Part shown: piece after piece, positions 42,733-51,158 of the stretch
Numbering within the stretch: position 1 is the stretch's first letter
Layout of the letters: each line of letters opens with the position of its first letter
Position numbers and translations under genes: made by a program
The notes under the pieces: generated by a model
Told to the model about the DNA's origin: nothing
Databases searched by the model: none
Seen by the model: the letters and a program-made list of their open reading frames with translations, nothing else
Source of the DNA: Bacteroidales bacterium
GTDB lineage: Bacteria > Bacteroidota > Bacteroidia > Bacteroidales > JAADJA01
Length of the DNA: 64,000 nucleotides
Reading direction: 5' to 3'
Assembly (NCBI GenBank): GCA_020052415.1
Contig: JAGVPB010000024.1
Coordinates: forward strand, 1 to 64,000

Positions 42733-45700
42733 TTATTTTCTAATAATCCTGAACAATTTTTGTTCGTCAATAAGTTTCAGCCGGATAATGTAAACACCGG
42801 ATTTCATCACTGAAAAATCAATTTCCAGTATTGATTCTGATAGGTCAATTATATATGCAGGGCAAACATTGCCAAAAAGGTCATAAACGATAACATCCTT
42901 ACCTGTAACCATTTCTTCACCAATGTTAATATAAACTTTATCCGATGTCGGATTGGGATAAGCAACAAAATCCTGAAGCTGAATAATCGAATCTTCATCA
43001 GGATTGATCAGTTCCGATGATTTATTGCATTTTGCAGATGAGGAACTGGCATTCGATGCAGTTGATGATTTATGATTGCCATTCCAGCTTTTTACTGACC
43101 AGGTTAATTTATTTCCATCGAATCTTGCATCCCAGGTGCCTGTTCCGGGCATAAATAACTCCGGTTGCATACTGTTTTCGAAATAACCCTGACCAGTCAG
43201 TTTATTATCCGGTCCAATAGGGACAAAAACAGGAGTAGCATTGTCATTTTGATAGGCAAAATGAGCAATGTAAGTAAATCCGGCATTATCCGGTGGTATT
43301 TGTTCCACACAAATCAGGCTTGTCTTTACATTCTTTGTACCCGGCCCATAAGGATTTACATAAAGTGTCCCATTGATGACGGTAAAAGTATAATTATTTG
43401 CACTAGCCGCCGGTATGATCTGATAAACACCGGCAGAACCGGCATAAGCAGGACTCAGGCTAAAAGTTAGTGAAGTAACTACTGATGAATTTTCGCCATT
43501 GACAAATCCGCTGAAAGTCGCTGTAAAAGATGGTAACGGCGATCCCTTGTCTATAACTTTGTTGTCTGCTTTCACTGTTGCGATAGCTTGATTTATGACC
43601 AGGATTCCATTGGTACTTCCCGTATAATTTTGTTCATTCGTAATAGCTGTAACGATGTATGAACCGGCATCTTTTGGATTGCCCGAATAGGATACTATAA
43701 CCGATAATCCGGTAGGCACTGTAGTAACTGAGGCAGCTTTGATTGTCCCATCATAGGTATGATCAAGGTCTCCAAGAACTAATGTCGCATCTGCCGGTTG
43801 AATAATTAAAGTTGCCACAGCCGATCCCAAATAATTCAGATCATTGATTGTGGCTGCGACGTTGTAAATCCCTGCATTCACAGGTGGAATTGTGTCGCCA
43901 TTAAAAGTAAAATCAACATTAAGGTCTGGCGGTACTGTCGAGACGACAGGTAACTTTTCATTTCCATCATAGATTTGTGTGAGACTTTCTTCGTTAAAAG
44001 CAATTGTTGCCTGTGCTGGCGTAATAGTCAGAATTCCGAGACCATACGACACATTGAAGTTATTCGTAAGAAATCCTCCCGGTACGATCAAATGCTGACC
44101 AACGGTATTTCCGGTAATCAAACTGATTGACCGGAGGTTAATGGTTCCCACAGAATCGCCGGCAAGAATGGCAATGTCACCCTCCCCTAAGATCACGATG
44201 GTTTCGTTGTTGCTGTTTGCATTGATTGTTGTGGCATTTACAAGAGCCGTGGCATTGACCAGGGCAGTCGCGTTTACCAGTGCTGTCGCGCTGATCAGGT
44301 TACCGTCCTCATCGTAAGTATTGACCAAAGCCGTTCCATTTACAAGAGCCGTGGCATTGACCAGTGCTGTTCCATTCACAAGGGCCGTGGCGTTAACAAG
44401 CGCAGTAGCATCAAGTAATGCCTGTGGATCTATCAGTGTGCCATTCACAAGAGCAGTAGCATTAACCAGTGCCGTGGCTTCTGAAATCAGAAAGCTCTTA
44501 TTTACCAAAGCTGTAGCATCCAAAAGCGGTTCGCCAAATTCATTCACCAATGCCGTTGCATTTACAAGGGCAGTTGCGTTGACAAGTGCAGTTGCATGCA
44601 TCTGTTGTAATGAAGATGTAATGGCTTCCTGATCCGCCTCAGTTATTACTACATTGCTGTCCGGATCAATGGTATTGTTATTGAAAAAATAGGTAAAATC
44701 AATGCCCGAAACAGAATCTCCATAGACAAATGTTGTGTCTTTTGGCTGAATCAACAGCTCCATTTTTTCAATCGAAAGCAAACCGTTAATAAAAACAAAA
44801 TTGTACTGGTTCAATAAAGCAATGTCAAGTGTATCGGTTGCGGTAATTGCGCTTTCGGGATTGAGGGGATCGCCCGCAGAAGGCTCTATTTCCCATAATC
44901 CCGTATTACTAAGCGAAGTGGCAACGGTAGTGAATGGGATATCCTTAATTCTTGTTATCCTGTTTGCACTGATCCCGCTTGAGTCAATCGGCATACTTCC
45001 ATTTATGCTTTCGATGGAATAGTTTGCAGTAAATTCGGGAAGTATTTCACCATATTTTTTTGACTTGTCATCAATGGTAATGAGAACCGTTTCTTTTGTG
45101 TCGAAATACAATGGATTGGAAAGCCCTCCATCTGATCCGTTTGTTCCGTCCATAGGTGGATTATAAACCTGTATAGGATTGTACAATCCGGTAAATTCAG
45201 GAACTGTGCCTGTGAGTGTCGTACCATTAACGATGGCAGTACCTGATTCAAGAGGCACACCACTAAAATAGATTACAGAACCATCGGTAAAATAATTTCC
45301 GGTTACTGTAATTTCTATGGGTTGATCTCCGGGAACAAAGGTTGTATCATATTGAAGCCCGGTTAAGTAGGGCGAAGGGTTAGCCATTATCAGTAATGCT
45401 GCATCTGCCTGAATAAATCCGTATCCGGTCGAATAATCAAATCCCGGTGTATTCATGTCAAGGGCTGTATTTACCAGAGTGGCTTTTATTTGATCGGGTG
45501 AAAATGCATCTCCATAAAATTTTGATCTGCCTTCCATGATCAATGCTGCAACTCCTGCTGCGTGGGGCGCAGCGGCAGAAGTGCCAAAAAAGTTTGGAAA
45601 AGGATCGCCGTCAATGTTCACACCACCCAACTCAACTGTGGTATTAACACCATTAGGTGCGGTGATCTCCGGTTTGTTTCTTACCATTCCATTCACAGGG

Positions 45701-47598
45701 GTACCGCCAACCGAAGAAAATGAAGCGATTGTCGGGGGATCTACTCCAAAGGGTGGTGTATTGCTGTAAAGTACGGCTCCAACTGCAATCGCGCCTGAAG
45801 CATTTGATTGTCCAACCAAAGTGGAGTTTCCAGAATTGTATTCATTAAATGTCAGATCACCGCGAAATACAATAAATTTAAGATACACACTGGCCCCTCC
45901 TGAGGCTTTTACAATCATAATATTTGTTTGAGCGCCTCCTGTTGTCACAGTGAATGGCAAAACCTCGATGGGTTGGCCCCCAATATTGCCCCTGTTAAAT
46001 CCAAACAAAGTGGTTCCATTATCATTGGTCAGGTATATGTCGAGATCGGTTGCGGTATTTTCAGAGCCCGAACCATCATCCCATTGCAGAACTATTGTAT
46101 AGTTACCTTCACCCAAAGAGACATTCTGGTAAATATCATTACCTCCGCCACCTGCAAAGTTGTGAGCAATACCGGCAATTCCCGGAGGTGTAATTCCATC
46201 ATAAAAGGTACTTTGATAAGATTTGTTTCCATAGTTACCAGCAGCAGAAAAATAGGTAACGCCGAGGGCTTTAACTTCATCCACAGCTTGAGCAACTTCA
46301 CCATCCGTGAGAAAAGGCTGAGTAATATATGTGATGTCGTCAATAATGATATCACAGCCTGCCTGTTCCAAATCCCTGATGCCATCGGCAAAATCCGTGG
46401 CATTGATAAATCCTGTCCGGAATGCAAGTGTCGCACCAGGAGCAATATCGTGAATGATCTGAAGCATAGCTCTTCCTTCGTCAGTTCGTGTTCCATAGGG
46501 ATAGTCAAGCAAAACCTCGACAGGATTTGGATTATCCGGATTTACAGTGCCCGGGAGATCACCCTTAAGAACATCATCATGAGCCGGATCGCCAAGTTGA
46601 GTATTATAACTATCCGAAATCACACCTATCTTCACACCTTCTCCATTTAAATCAAACCCATTACGCGTGAAATCGGATCTCATAGAAATGTCACCAAGGC
46701 TGGTAATAATACCGCTCGTCGGGATACCAGGGTAAACCGGCACTGCATAATTGATATATGCAGTCAGATCGTTTAAAGACAGCAGCACACTGATGGGTAT
46801 TTTACCAATAATCACATTCATATCCGGATCGGAAACAATGTCGGTTAATCCGTATGAGGAAGTCAGCAAATCAAGTAAAACATTGTACTGACCGTTTATC
46901 GGGAAAATTTCAACTAAAACAGTGGTGCCAAAAATCTGAAAGATGTCATTCGATTCAGCCTCTCCGGTAGCAATGAATTTGTTGTAAAGTGAGGTTAACT
47001 CCGGGCCGATGAGTGAAATAAGTTTACCTCCTTCAGGAGGTGTATAATAAGGGATTATGTTCTGGTTACTACAGTCAAGAACAGATTGAAAATCAGCAAT
47101 AGTAAAATTAACTATTAAAAAATCACCTCCTGCCTTAACCTGTGTACTTTGATTTTGCAGGCCTCCCGTGAGTGTATAAGTAATAGTAAATTCACCAGGT
47201 TCACCATTTCCAAAACCTGCAGTTCCTGTTAATCTAAATCCGGTAAAGGGATCACCTCCCAGGTTTGGACCCAAATCTATATTATTATAATTCAGGTTGC
47301 CTGAAATCACGGTGACAAATACATCTGAATAAGTTCCCGGCAATGCTTCAACTGAATATCTCGCCATGGCTTTACAGTTATTTGTACAACCATTATGTTT
47401 CACGCTAAAAACAATGGTATAGCTATTATTACCATTATTGGTCACAGATTTTATAGCCGTTGTGTATCCCTGACCATGGTTCTTGGTTAAATCACAACTG
47501 TTCTGGGCTACTATAATTTCAGAGGGTATGGCGATTAATATTAAGCAAGCTGGAATAAATAATAATACTTTATTAAATTTTCTTATAAAGTTCTTCAT
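42733..47598 (-). CDS. Giant T9SS-secreted subtilisin-like protease with MBG domains and ATALVN repeats
   Basis: The protein has 1621 residues: signal peptide 1-32; a beta-rich N-terminal region to about 300; an S8-like domain about 315-740 with Asp329 in GVISDSYN, Glu374 in DEGRAMLQIIHDIAP where subtilisins have His, oxyanion Asn455 in AAGNYGN and Ser674 in GTSAAAPHAAG; a TIG-like domain near 745-830; MBG-type domains about 838-990 and 1190-1440; and a type A T9SS sorting domain at 1545-1621 (YPNPTSDKVYINI, GVYIIRLK). Fourteen ATALVN-type hexapeptides (1002-1121) interrupt an MBG-like fold. It is expected at the cell surface. It stands alone, with its own terminator. Confidence 0.9.
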   Translation of the reverse strand: MKNFIRKFNKVLLFIPACLILIAIPSEIIVAQNSCDLTKNHGQGYTTAIKSVTNNGNNSYTIVFSVKHNGCTNNCKAMARYSVEALPGTYSDVFVTVISGNLNYNNIDLGPNLGGDPFTGFRLTGTAGFGNGEPGEFTITYTLTGGLQNQSTQVKAGGDFLIVNFTIADFQSVLDCSNQNIIPYYTPPEGGKLISLIGPELTSLYNKFIATGEAESNDIFQIFGTTVLVEIFPINGQYNVLLDLLTSSYGLTDIVSDPDMNVIIGKIPISVLLSLNDLTAYINYAVPVYPGIPTSGIITSLGDISMRSDFTRNGFDLNGEGVKIGVISDSYNTQLGDPAHDDVLKGDLPGTVNPDNPNPVEVLLDYPYGTRTDEGRAMLQIIHDIAPGATLAFRTGFINATDFADGIRDLEQAGCDIIIDDITYITQPFLTDGEVAQAVDEVKALGVTYFSAAGNYGNKSYQSTFYDGITPPGIAGIAHNFAGGGGNDIYQNVSLGEGNYTIVLQWDDGSGSENTATDLDIYLTNDNGTTLFGFNRGNIGGQPIEVLPFTVTTGGAQTNIMIVKASGGASVYLKFIVFRGDLTFNEYNSGNSTLVGQSNASGAIAVGAVLYSNTPPFGVDPPTIASFSSVGGTPVNGMVRNKPEITAPNGVNTTVELGGVNIDGDPFPNFFGTSAAAPHAAGVAALIMEGRSKFYGDAFSPDQIKATLVNTALDMNTPGFDYSTGYGFIQADAALLIMANPSPYLTGLQYDTTFVPGDQPIEITVTGNYFTDGSVIYFSGVPLESGTAIVNGTTLTGTVPEFTGLYNPIQVYNPPMDGTNGSDGGLSNPLYFDTKETVLITIDDKSKKYGEILPEFTANYSIESINGSMPIDSSGISANRITRIKDIPFTTVATSLSNTGLWEIEPSAGDPLNPESAITATDTLDIALLNQYNFVFINGLLSIEKMELLIQPKDTTFVYGDSVSGIDFTYFFNNNTIDPDSNVVITEADQEAITSSLQQMHATALVNATALVNATALVNEFGEPLLDATALVNKSFLISEATALVNATALVNGTLIDPQALLDATALVNATALVNGTALVNATALVNGTALVNTYDEDGNLISATALVNATALVNATALVNATTINANSNNETIVILGEGDIAILAGDSVGTINLRSISLITGNTVGQHLIVPGGFLTNNFNVSYGLGILTITPAQATIAFNEESLTQIYDGNEKLPVVSTVPPDLNVDFTFNGDTIPPVNAGIYNVAATINDLNYLGSAVATLIIQPADATLVLGDLDHTYDGTIKAASVTTVPTGLSVIVSYSGNPKDAGSYIVTAITNEQNYTGSTNGILVINQAIATVKADNKVIDKGSPLPSFTATFSGFVNGENSSVVTSLTFSLSPAYAGSAGVYQIIPAASANNYTFTVINGTLYVNPYGPGTKNVKTSLICVEQIPPDNAGFTYIAHFAYQNDNATPVFVPIGPDNKLTGQGYFENSMQPELFMPGTGTWDARFDGNKLTWSVKSWNGNHKSSTASNASSSSAKCNKSSELINPDEDSIIQLQDFVAYPNPTSDKVYINIGEEMVTGKDVIVYDLFGNVCPAYIIDLSESILEIDFSVMKSGVYIIRLKLIDEQKLFRIIRK
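44236..44595 (-). repeat. ATALVN hexapeptide repeat array in coding DNA
   Basis: 360 bp encode 120 residues with 12 ATALVN and 2 GTALVN units in six clusters, separated by short linkers such as EFGEPLLD, KSFLISE, GTLIDPQALLD and TYDEDGNLIS. The codons vary between copies (GCC, GCA, GCT, GCG for Ala; GTA, GTC, GTG, GTT for Val), so the array is conserved as protein and not as DNA. The opposite strand is also open, giving a mirror ORF that is not a gene. Confidence 0.95.
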
Positions 47599-47969
47599 GT
47601 TATGTTGGTTTTAAATTAAGATTCTTTTTTCAGCACAGGGTGTTATTTTGAATGATAGCAATAGTGTGCCAACCTATAGTCCCACTTATTATAAATATTT
47701 GCTCTTTTTTAATAAAAGCACATTGTATCAATGAAACAGGAATCTGTTTTATTTATGCCAAACACGTAACAAAATATAGAAGTAAAGTCTTTATGAATTT
47801 TACTATTTAACAGGATATTAACAAAGATGCTGAAACAGTTTGATGCAGATTAAATTGATTGAGATTTATTAAATTGATCGGGATAAAAGGGGGGTAAGGG
47901 AAATAAGTGACAGGGGTGGCAGCGGCAGGAGCAGTAGCAGCAGGCAATATGCAGTCGGCAGTATGCAGT

Positions 47970-48007
47970 CGGCAAAGTCACACCCAAAACTCAAACCCAA
48001 CTCCATG
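47970..48007. repeat. Dispersed 38-bp repeat, copy 2
   Basis: It matches 40551-40588 at 35 of 38 positions and lies 23 bp beyond the 3' end of the ROK kinase gene. The 431-bp gap 47599-48029 is otherwise AT-rich to about 47890, then a G-rich tract and GCAGTCGGCAGTATGCAGTC repeats; no gene or clear promoter was seen in it. Confidence 0.85.
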
Positions 48008-48029
48008 CTCCACGCTCCTTGCAGTACTG

Positions 48030-48992
48030 TCAGGCTTTCAGTTCCTTCCAAACCAAAGCGCTCGATCCTAAAATTGCGGCATCACCCGGAGGTAATTGAG
48101 ATGGCAACAGTTTAACTTTATTTTTATAAATGTTCAGCATGTATTCTTCCATGTAATACTTGGTGGGTTCAAAAATCAGATCGTCGGCCTGGGCAAGCCC
48201 GCCAAAAAGAAAAATGGCTTCGGGACTGGTGTGAGCGACAGCGTCGGCAAGTTTTAAACCCAGCACTTCTCCTGTATAATCAAACGCTTCCAACGCAATC
48301 TTATCCCCTTTTCTTGCGAGTTCATCAATCATCAGTGCTGAAATTTCATTGAAACTCATATCGCGCATTTCACTGGGTTCATTCATTGAGGATAAAAGCT
48401 CAAAGACCGTCCGTTTTATTCCCGGTGCGGAAGTGTATGTTTCGAGGCAGCCCTTGCGGCCACAACCACAATCCCTGCCGTTCGGATCAAAAATGGTATG
48501 GCCGATTTCGCCGGCAAATCCATCATGACCATAAACCATTTCACCGTTAACGACTATTCCGCTTCCCACGCCGGTTCCAAGCGTGATCATGATAAAGTCT
48601 TTCATTCCTTTAGCTCCTCCGTAAATCATTTCTCCAATGGCGGCGGCATTGGCATCATTGGTCAGAACAATCACATTATAACTGAATTTACTTTTAAGGT
48701 AATCCACCACCGGCACAATACCTTTGAATTTCAGATTGGGGGCAAACTCTATGGTTCCGTTGTAGTAATTTCCATTGGGTGCACCTACACCCATGCCAGT
48801 AATCTCTGTTTTGTCACCGGCCATCGCTACGGTTTCTTTGATCACCCGGGTAAGAGTCTCCATGAATGGATGATAATCTTCTGTTGTATTGGTGGGCATA
48901 GAGTTTCTGGCAATTATATTTCCATTCATGTCAACAACTCCGAGTACAGTGTTTGTACCTCCGATATCAATTCCGATAGCTGCTTTTTTCAT
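48030..48992 (-). CDS. ROK-family sugar kinase (glucokinase-like)
   Basis: The protein has 320 residues. ATP-binding phosphate motif IGIDIGGTNTVLGVVD at the N terminus; sugar-site LTNDANAAAIGE near 110; TLGTGVGSGIVVNGEMVYG near 138; GHDGFAGEIGHTIF with the active-site region; and the ROK zinc site CGCGRKGCLETY near 176. No N-terminal DNA-binding domain, so it is an enzyme and not a repressor. It phosphorylates glucose or a related hexose with ATP. It sits 3 bp after an MFS sugar permease and downstream of a GH97 N-domain gene, forming a three-gene sugar unit. Confidence 0.93.
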   Translation of the reverse strand: MKKAAIGIDIGGTNTVLGVVDMNGNIIARNSMPTNTTEDYHPFMETLTRVIKETVAMAGDKTEITGMGVGAPNGNYYNGTIEFAPNLKFKGIVPVVDYLKSKFSYNVIVLTNDANAAAIGEMIYGGAKGMKDFIMITLGTGVGSGIVVNGEMVYGHDGFAGEIGHTIFDPNGRDCGCGRKGCLETYTSAPGIKRTVFELLSSMNEPSEMRDMSFNEISALMIDELARKGDKIALEAFDYTGEVLGLKLADAVAHTSPEAIFLFGGLAQADDLIFEPTKYYMEEYMLNIYKNKVKLLPSQLPPGDAAILGSSALVWKELKA

Positions 48993-48995
48993 AAT

Positions 48996-50198
48996 TTAAA
49001 TTTTTTCTGATTTTAATGCTGAAATAAGAATATAAACCACTGCGCCGAGGGGAACCAAAAATCCAAGCATGACTGAAGTCTGATCTGCTACAAAACCCAT
49101 CAATGGAGGAATGATAGCCCCTCCAACAATAGCAGTAACCATCAATCCTGAAAGCTCATTCGACCTTTCCGGCATCCGGTCAACCGTCATTGAAAAGATC
49201 AATGGAAAAATATTGGCAAATCCAAATCCTATCAATATTATGCTTGCAAAAGTCAATAATTTTATCCCGGTGAACATCATTGCGAATCCAAGCAGGGAAA
49301 CAATTATGGTGATCATCAGAAATTTCCGGGGCTTGAGGTTTCGCAATATTATTCCTCCCAGAAATCTCCCCAATAAAATCGGAAGGAAAAATAAAGCCCA
49401 GCTTACCCATAGTCCAAAGGTCATAATCCCGAATTTTTCTTTCATCAGGATTGGAACCCCTGAACTCATTGATACTTCAGCTCCAACGTAGAGGAAAATG
49501 GCGAGCACCATCATCAGCACATAACCGTTTCCTAATAATTTCAAACAGGAAATGAGAGTGGCCGGCCTGGTATTATTTTGTCTTTTTACCGAAACCGGTA
49601 TCGCATTGAACAAAAACAGATTGATCAGGATCAAAGCCGAATAAATTGGAAACAGTATGGACCAGTCAAGGTTAAAAATCTGCAATGCTAAAGGAGGAAG
49701 CAAAAAACCTAAAGACGAGCCAATAGCCTTGATTGATTGGGCAAAGGATAAATTACTCGAAAATTTTCCTTCGGGTGACACATCCCGCATAATCGGGTTA
49801 CCAACCACCTGCAAAGTTGTAGCTCCTGCTCCGAGCAACAGGATTGAAAACATCAATACTATAAATTTTCCCTGTCCGGCTCCCGCCAAATCAGTGACCG
49901 GGCCATACATTCCGTTCAGGATCGGGACAAGCAATCCTGCCAGGGCTATAATCAGGCCCAGGTTCATAATATACTTTTTCCCTTTCCTGTCCTGAAGCAA
50001 ACCAAGCGGAACGGATAATACACCGAACATAATAAATCCGGAAAATGTCAGCAACTGAGCCTGAAAGTTAGATATATTAAAGGAAACCTTTACCAAACCG
50101 ACCAGGGGGCCGACAACATCACCAAAGCCCATACAGAGAAAGGCCATGAATATAGGTACGGTTTGAAGAGCATTAAAATTTTTTGAAGATTTGTTCAT
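48996..50198 (-). CDS. MFS sugar permease (FHS/GluP-like)
   Basis: The protein has 400 residues with about 12 membrane helices. Features of the fucose-galactose-glucose:H+ symporter group are VGPLVGLVKVSFNISNFQAQ at the N terminus, PLGLLQDRKGKKYIMNLGL near 62 (the MFS loop 2-3 motif), and VVGNPIMRDVSPEGKFSSNL near 132. It should import a hexose by proton symport. It overlaps the GH97 N-domain gene by 4 bp upstream and is followed 3 bp later by the ROK kinase, so uptake and phosphorylation are coupled. Confidence 0.92.
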   Translation of the reverse strand: MNKSSKNFNALQTVPIFMAFLCMGFGDVVGPLVGLVKVSFNISNFQAQLLTFSGFIMFGVLSVPLGLLQDRKGKKYIMNLGLIIALAGLLVPILNGMYGPVTDLAGAGQGKFIVLMFSILLLGAGATTLQVVGNPIMRDVSPEGKFSSNLSFAQSIKAIGSSLGFLLPPLALQIFNLDWSILFPIYSALILINLFLFNAIPVSVKRQNNTRPATLISCLKLLGNGYVLMMVLAIFLYVGAEVSMSSGVPILMKEKFGIMTFGLWVSWALFFLPILLGRFLGGIILRNLKPRKFLMITIIVSLLGFAMMFTGIKLLTFASIILIGFGFANIFPLIFSMTVDRMPERSNELSGLMVTAIVGGAIIPPLMGFVADQTSVMLGFLVPLGAVVYILISALKSEKI

Positions 50199-50995
50199 TT
50201 TATATCCTGGTTGATTGAATTATCCTGTGCTACCAAAATAACCCGGTATGAAGTGCCAATACCAGGCCTTATCACATTCTGAACCTCAGGTAAAAAGCTT
50301 ATCTGACATTTATACCCGGATTTCAATGGATTCTGCTTTACGAGCGTCATTCCCGGAAAACTGTTATCCTTTGAAGCAATAATTGTCACGCTGAAACCAC
50401 TTTGTGAGACCAATTCAAGTGGAATAGTAAATTGTTCAGGTTTTGGGCTGCCATGCAATTCCGCATCGTTCTGTCCATCAGTTTTTGCCTCCCATTTCGT
50501 TGACTTATCATAAAGGTTAAATTCCGTTTCTTCAGAGGCAATATTGATCATACCATCGTTATCCTTCTTTTCAAAATCATAGCCAAATGCAAATCCATTG
50601 TTGTAAGCCCTGAAAATAATTTTAAAATGGTGCTCCGGATTCTCCACCTTATTAAGAAATACAATCATTTCGTTATATGGGCTTACCATGAACGATTCAT
50701 CCTTCAAAATTAAAGTGTCTCCTGTAGTCACCGATCGTGATTCCGATTTAATATAAGATAAATCTTCCGTAAAGTTTGTCTGATCATCCAGAACAACTCC
50801 AAGCAATGACCAATCCACAATAATTTCGCTTTTGCGATAAAACAAATACCAGGGCTCGCCATTGTTAAGGTTAAAGTACAGATGGTTCTGTGCATCAGGG
50901 GAAGGTAAAGCAAGTTCAGTGCTTGTTTTTATCTGATTGCATGAAATCAGAAGCAGGATTATCAGTAAAAAAAATAAAACTGATTTTTTTATCAT
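50195..50995 (-). CDS. Stand-alone GH97 N-terminal domain lipoprotein
   Basis: The protein has 266 residues with a lipobox LLLISC. It matches the N-terminal beta-sandwich of GH97 alpha-glucosidase/galactosidase: SPDAQNHLYFNLNN, SLLGVVL, IIFRAYNNGFAFGYDF, ASEETEFNLYDKSTKW and a final SYRVILVAQDN. In full GH97 enzymes (roughly 650-700 residues) a catalytic barrel follows right after that last motif; here the frame stops and the MFS permease begins with a 4-bp overlap. So the catalytic barrel and its acid/nucleophile residues are absent. It may be a sugar-binding protein or a remnant kept by the operon. Confidence 0.85.
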   Translation of the reverse strand: MIKKSVLFFLLIILLLISCNQIKTSTELALPSPDAQNHLYFNLNNGEPWYLFYRKSEIIVDWSLLGVVLDDQTNFTEDLSYIKSESRSVTTGDTLILKDESFMVSPYNEMIVFLNKVENPEHHFKIIFRAYNNGFAFGYDFEKKDNDGMINIASEETEFNLYDKSTKWEAKTDGQNDAELHGSPKPEQFTIPLELVSQSGFSVTIIASKDNSFPGMTLVKQNPLKSGYKCQISFLPEVQNVIRPGIGTSYRVILVAQDNSINQDIK

Positions 50996-51158
50996 TTCAC
51001 AGGAAATTCAGGATGCTAAAATAAGCAGTATCTGGTTTGCAGTAATAAAATTTTAAGGAAATAATTAATCGCAGAGTTTTTAAAAGATTCTATTAAAATC
51101 ACTAAGCCGGTTAAATATTCTTCAGGATCAGGATTTTAAGTCGTTCAATGGTTATTGT

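Noticed and set aside
43165-43470. Plus-strand frame over the protease C-terminal region.
   Set aside because: Antisense to MBG-type and sorting domain sequence that is clearly coding; no independent evidence.
44321-44632. Open frame on the plus strand with TRAVALTSAV-like repeats.
   Set aside because: It is the mirror of the ATALVN array in the protease gene; the repeat codons simply lack stops on the other strand. No start signal or promoter.
45928-46650. 240-codon open frame on the plus strand, antisense to the protease.
   Set aside because: It lies wholly within a well-supported coding region, has no signal or family motif and is scattered in composition; an antisense shadow.
47869-48051. 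60-codon minus-strand frame after the ROK gene.
   Set aside because: It is made of the repeat words (GCAGTCGGCAGTATGC and others), is Leu/Pro biased and overlaps the ROK 3' end.
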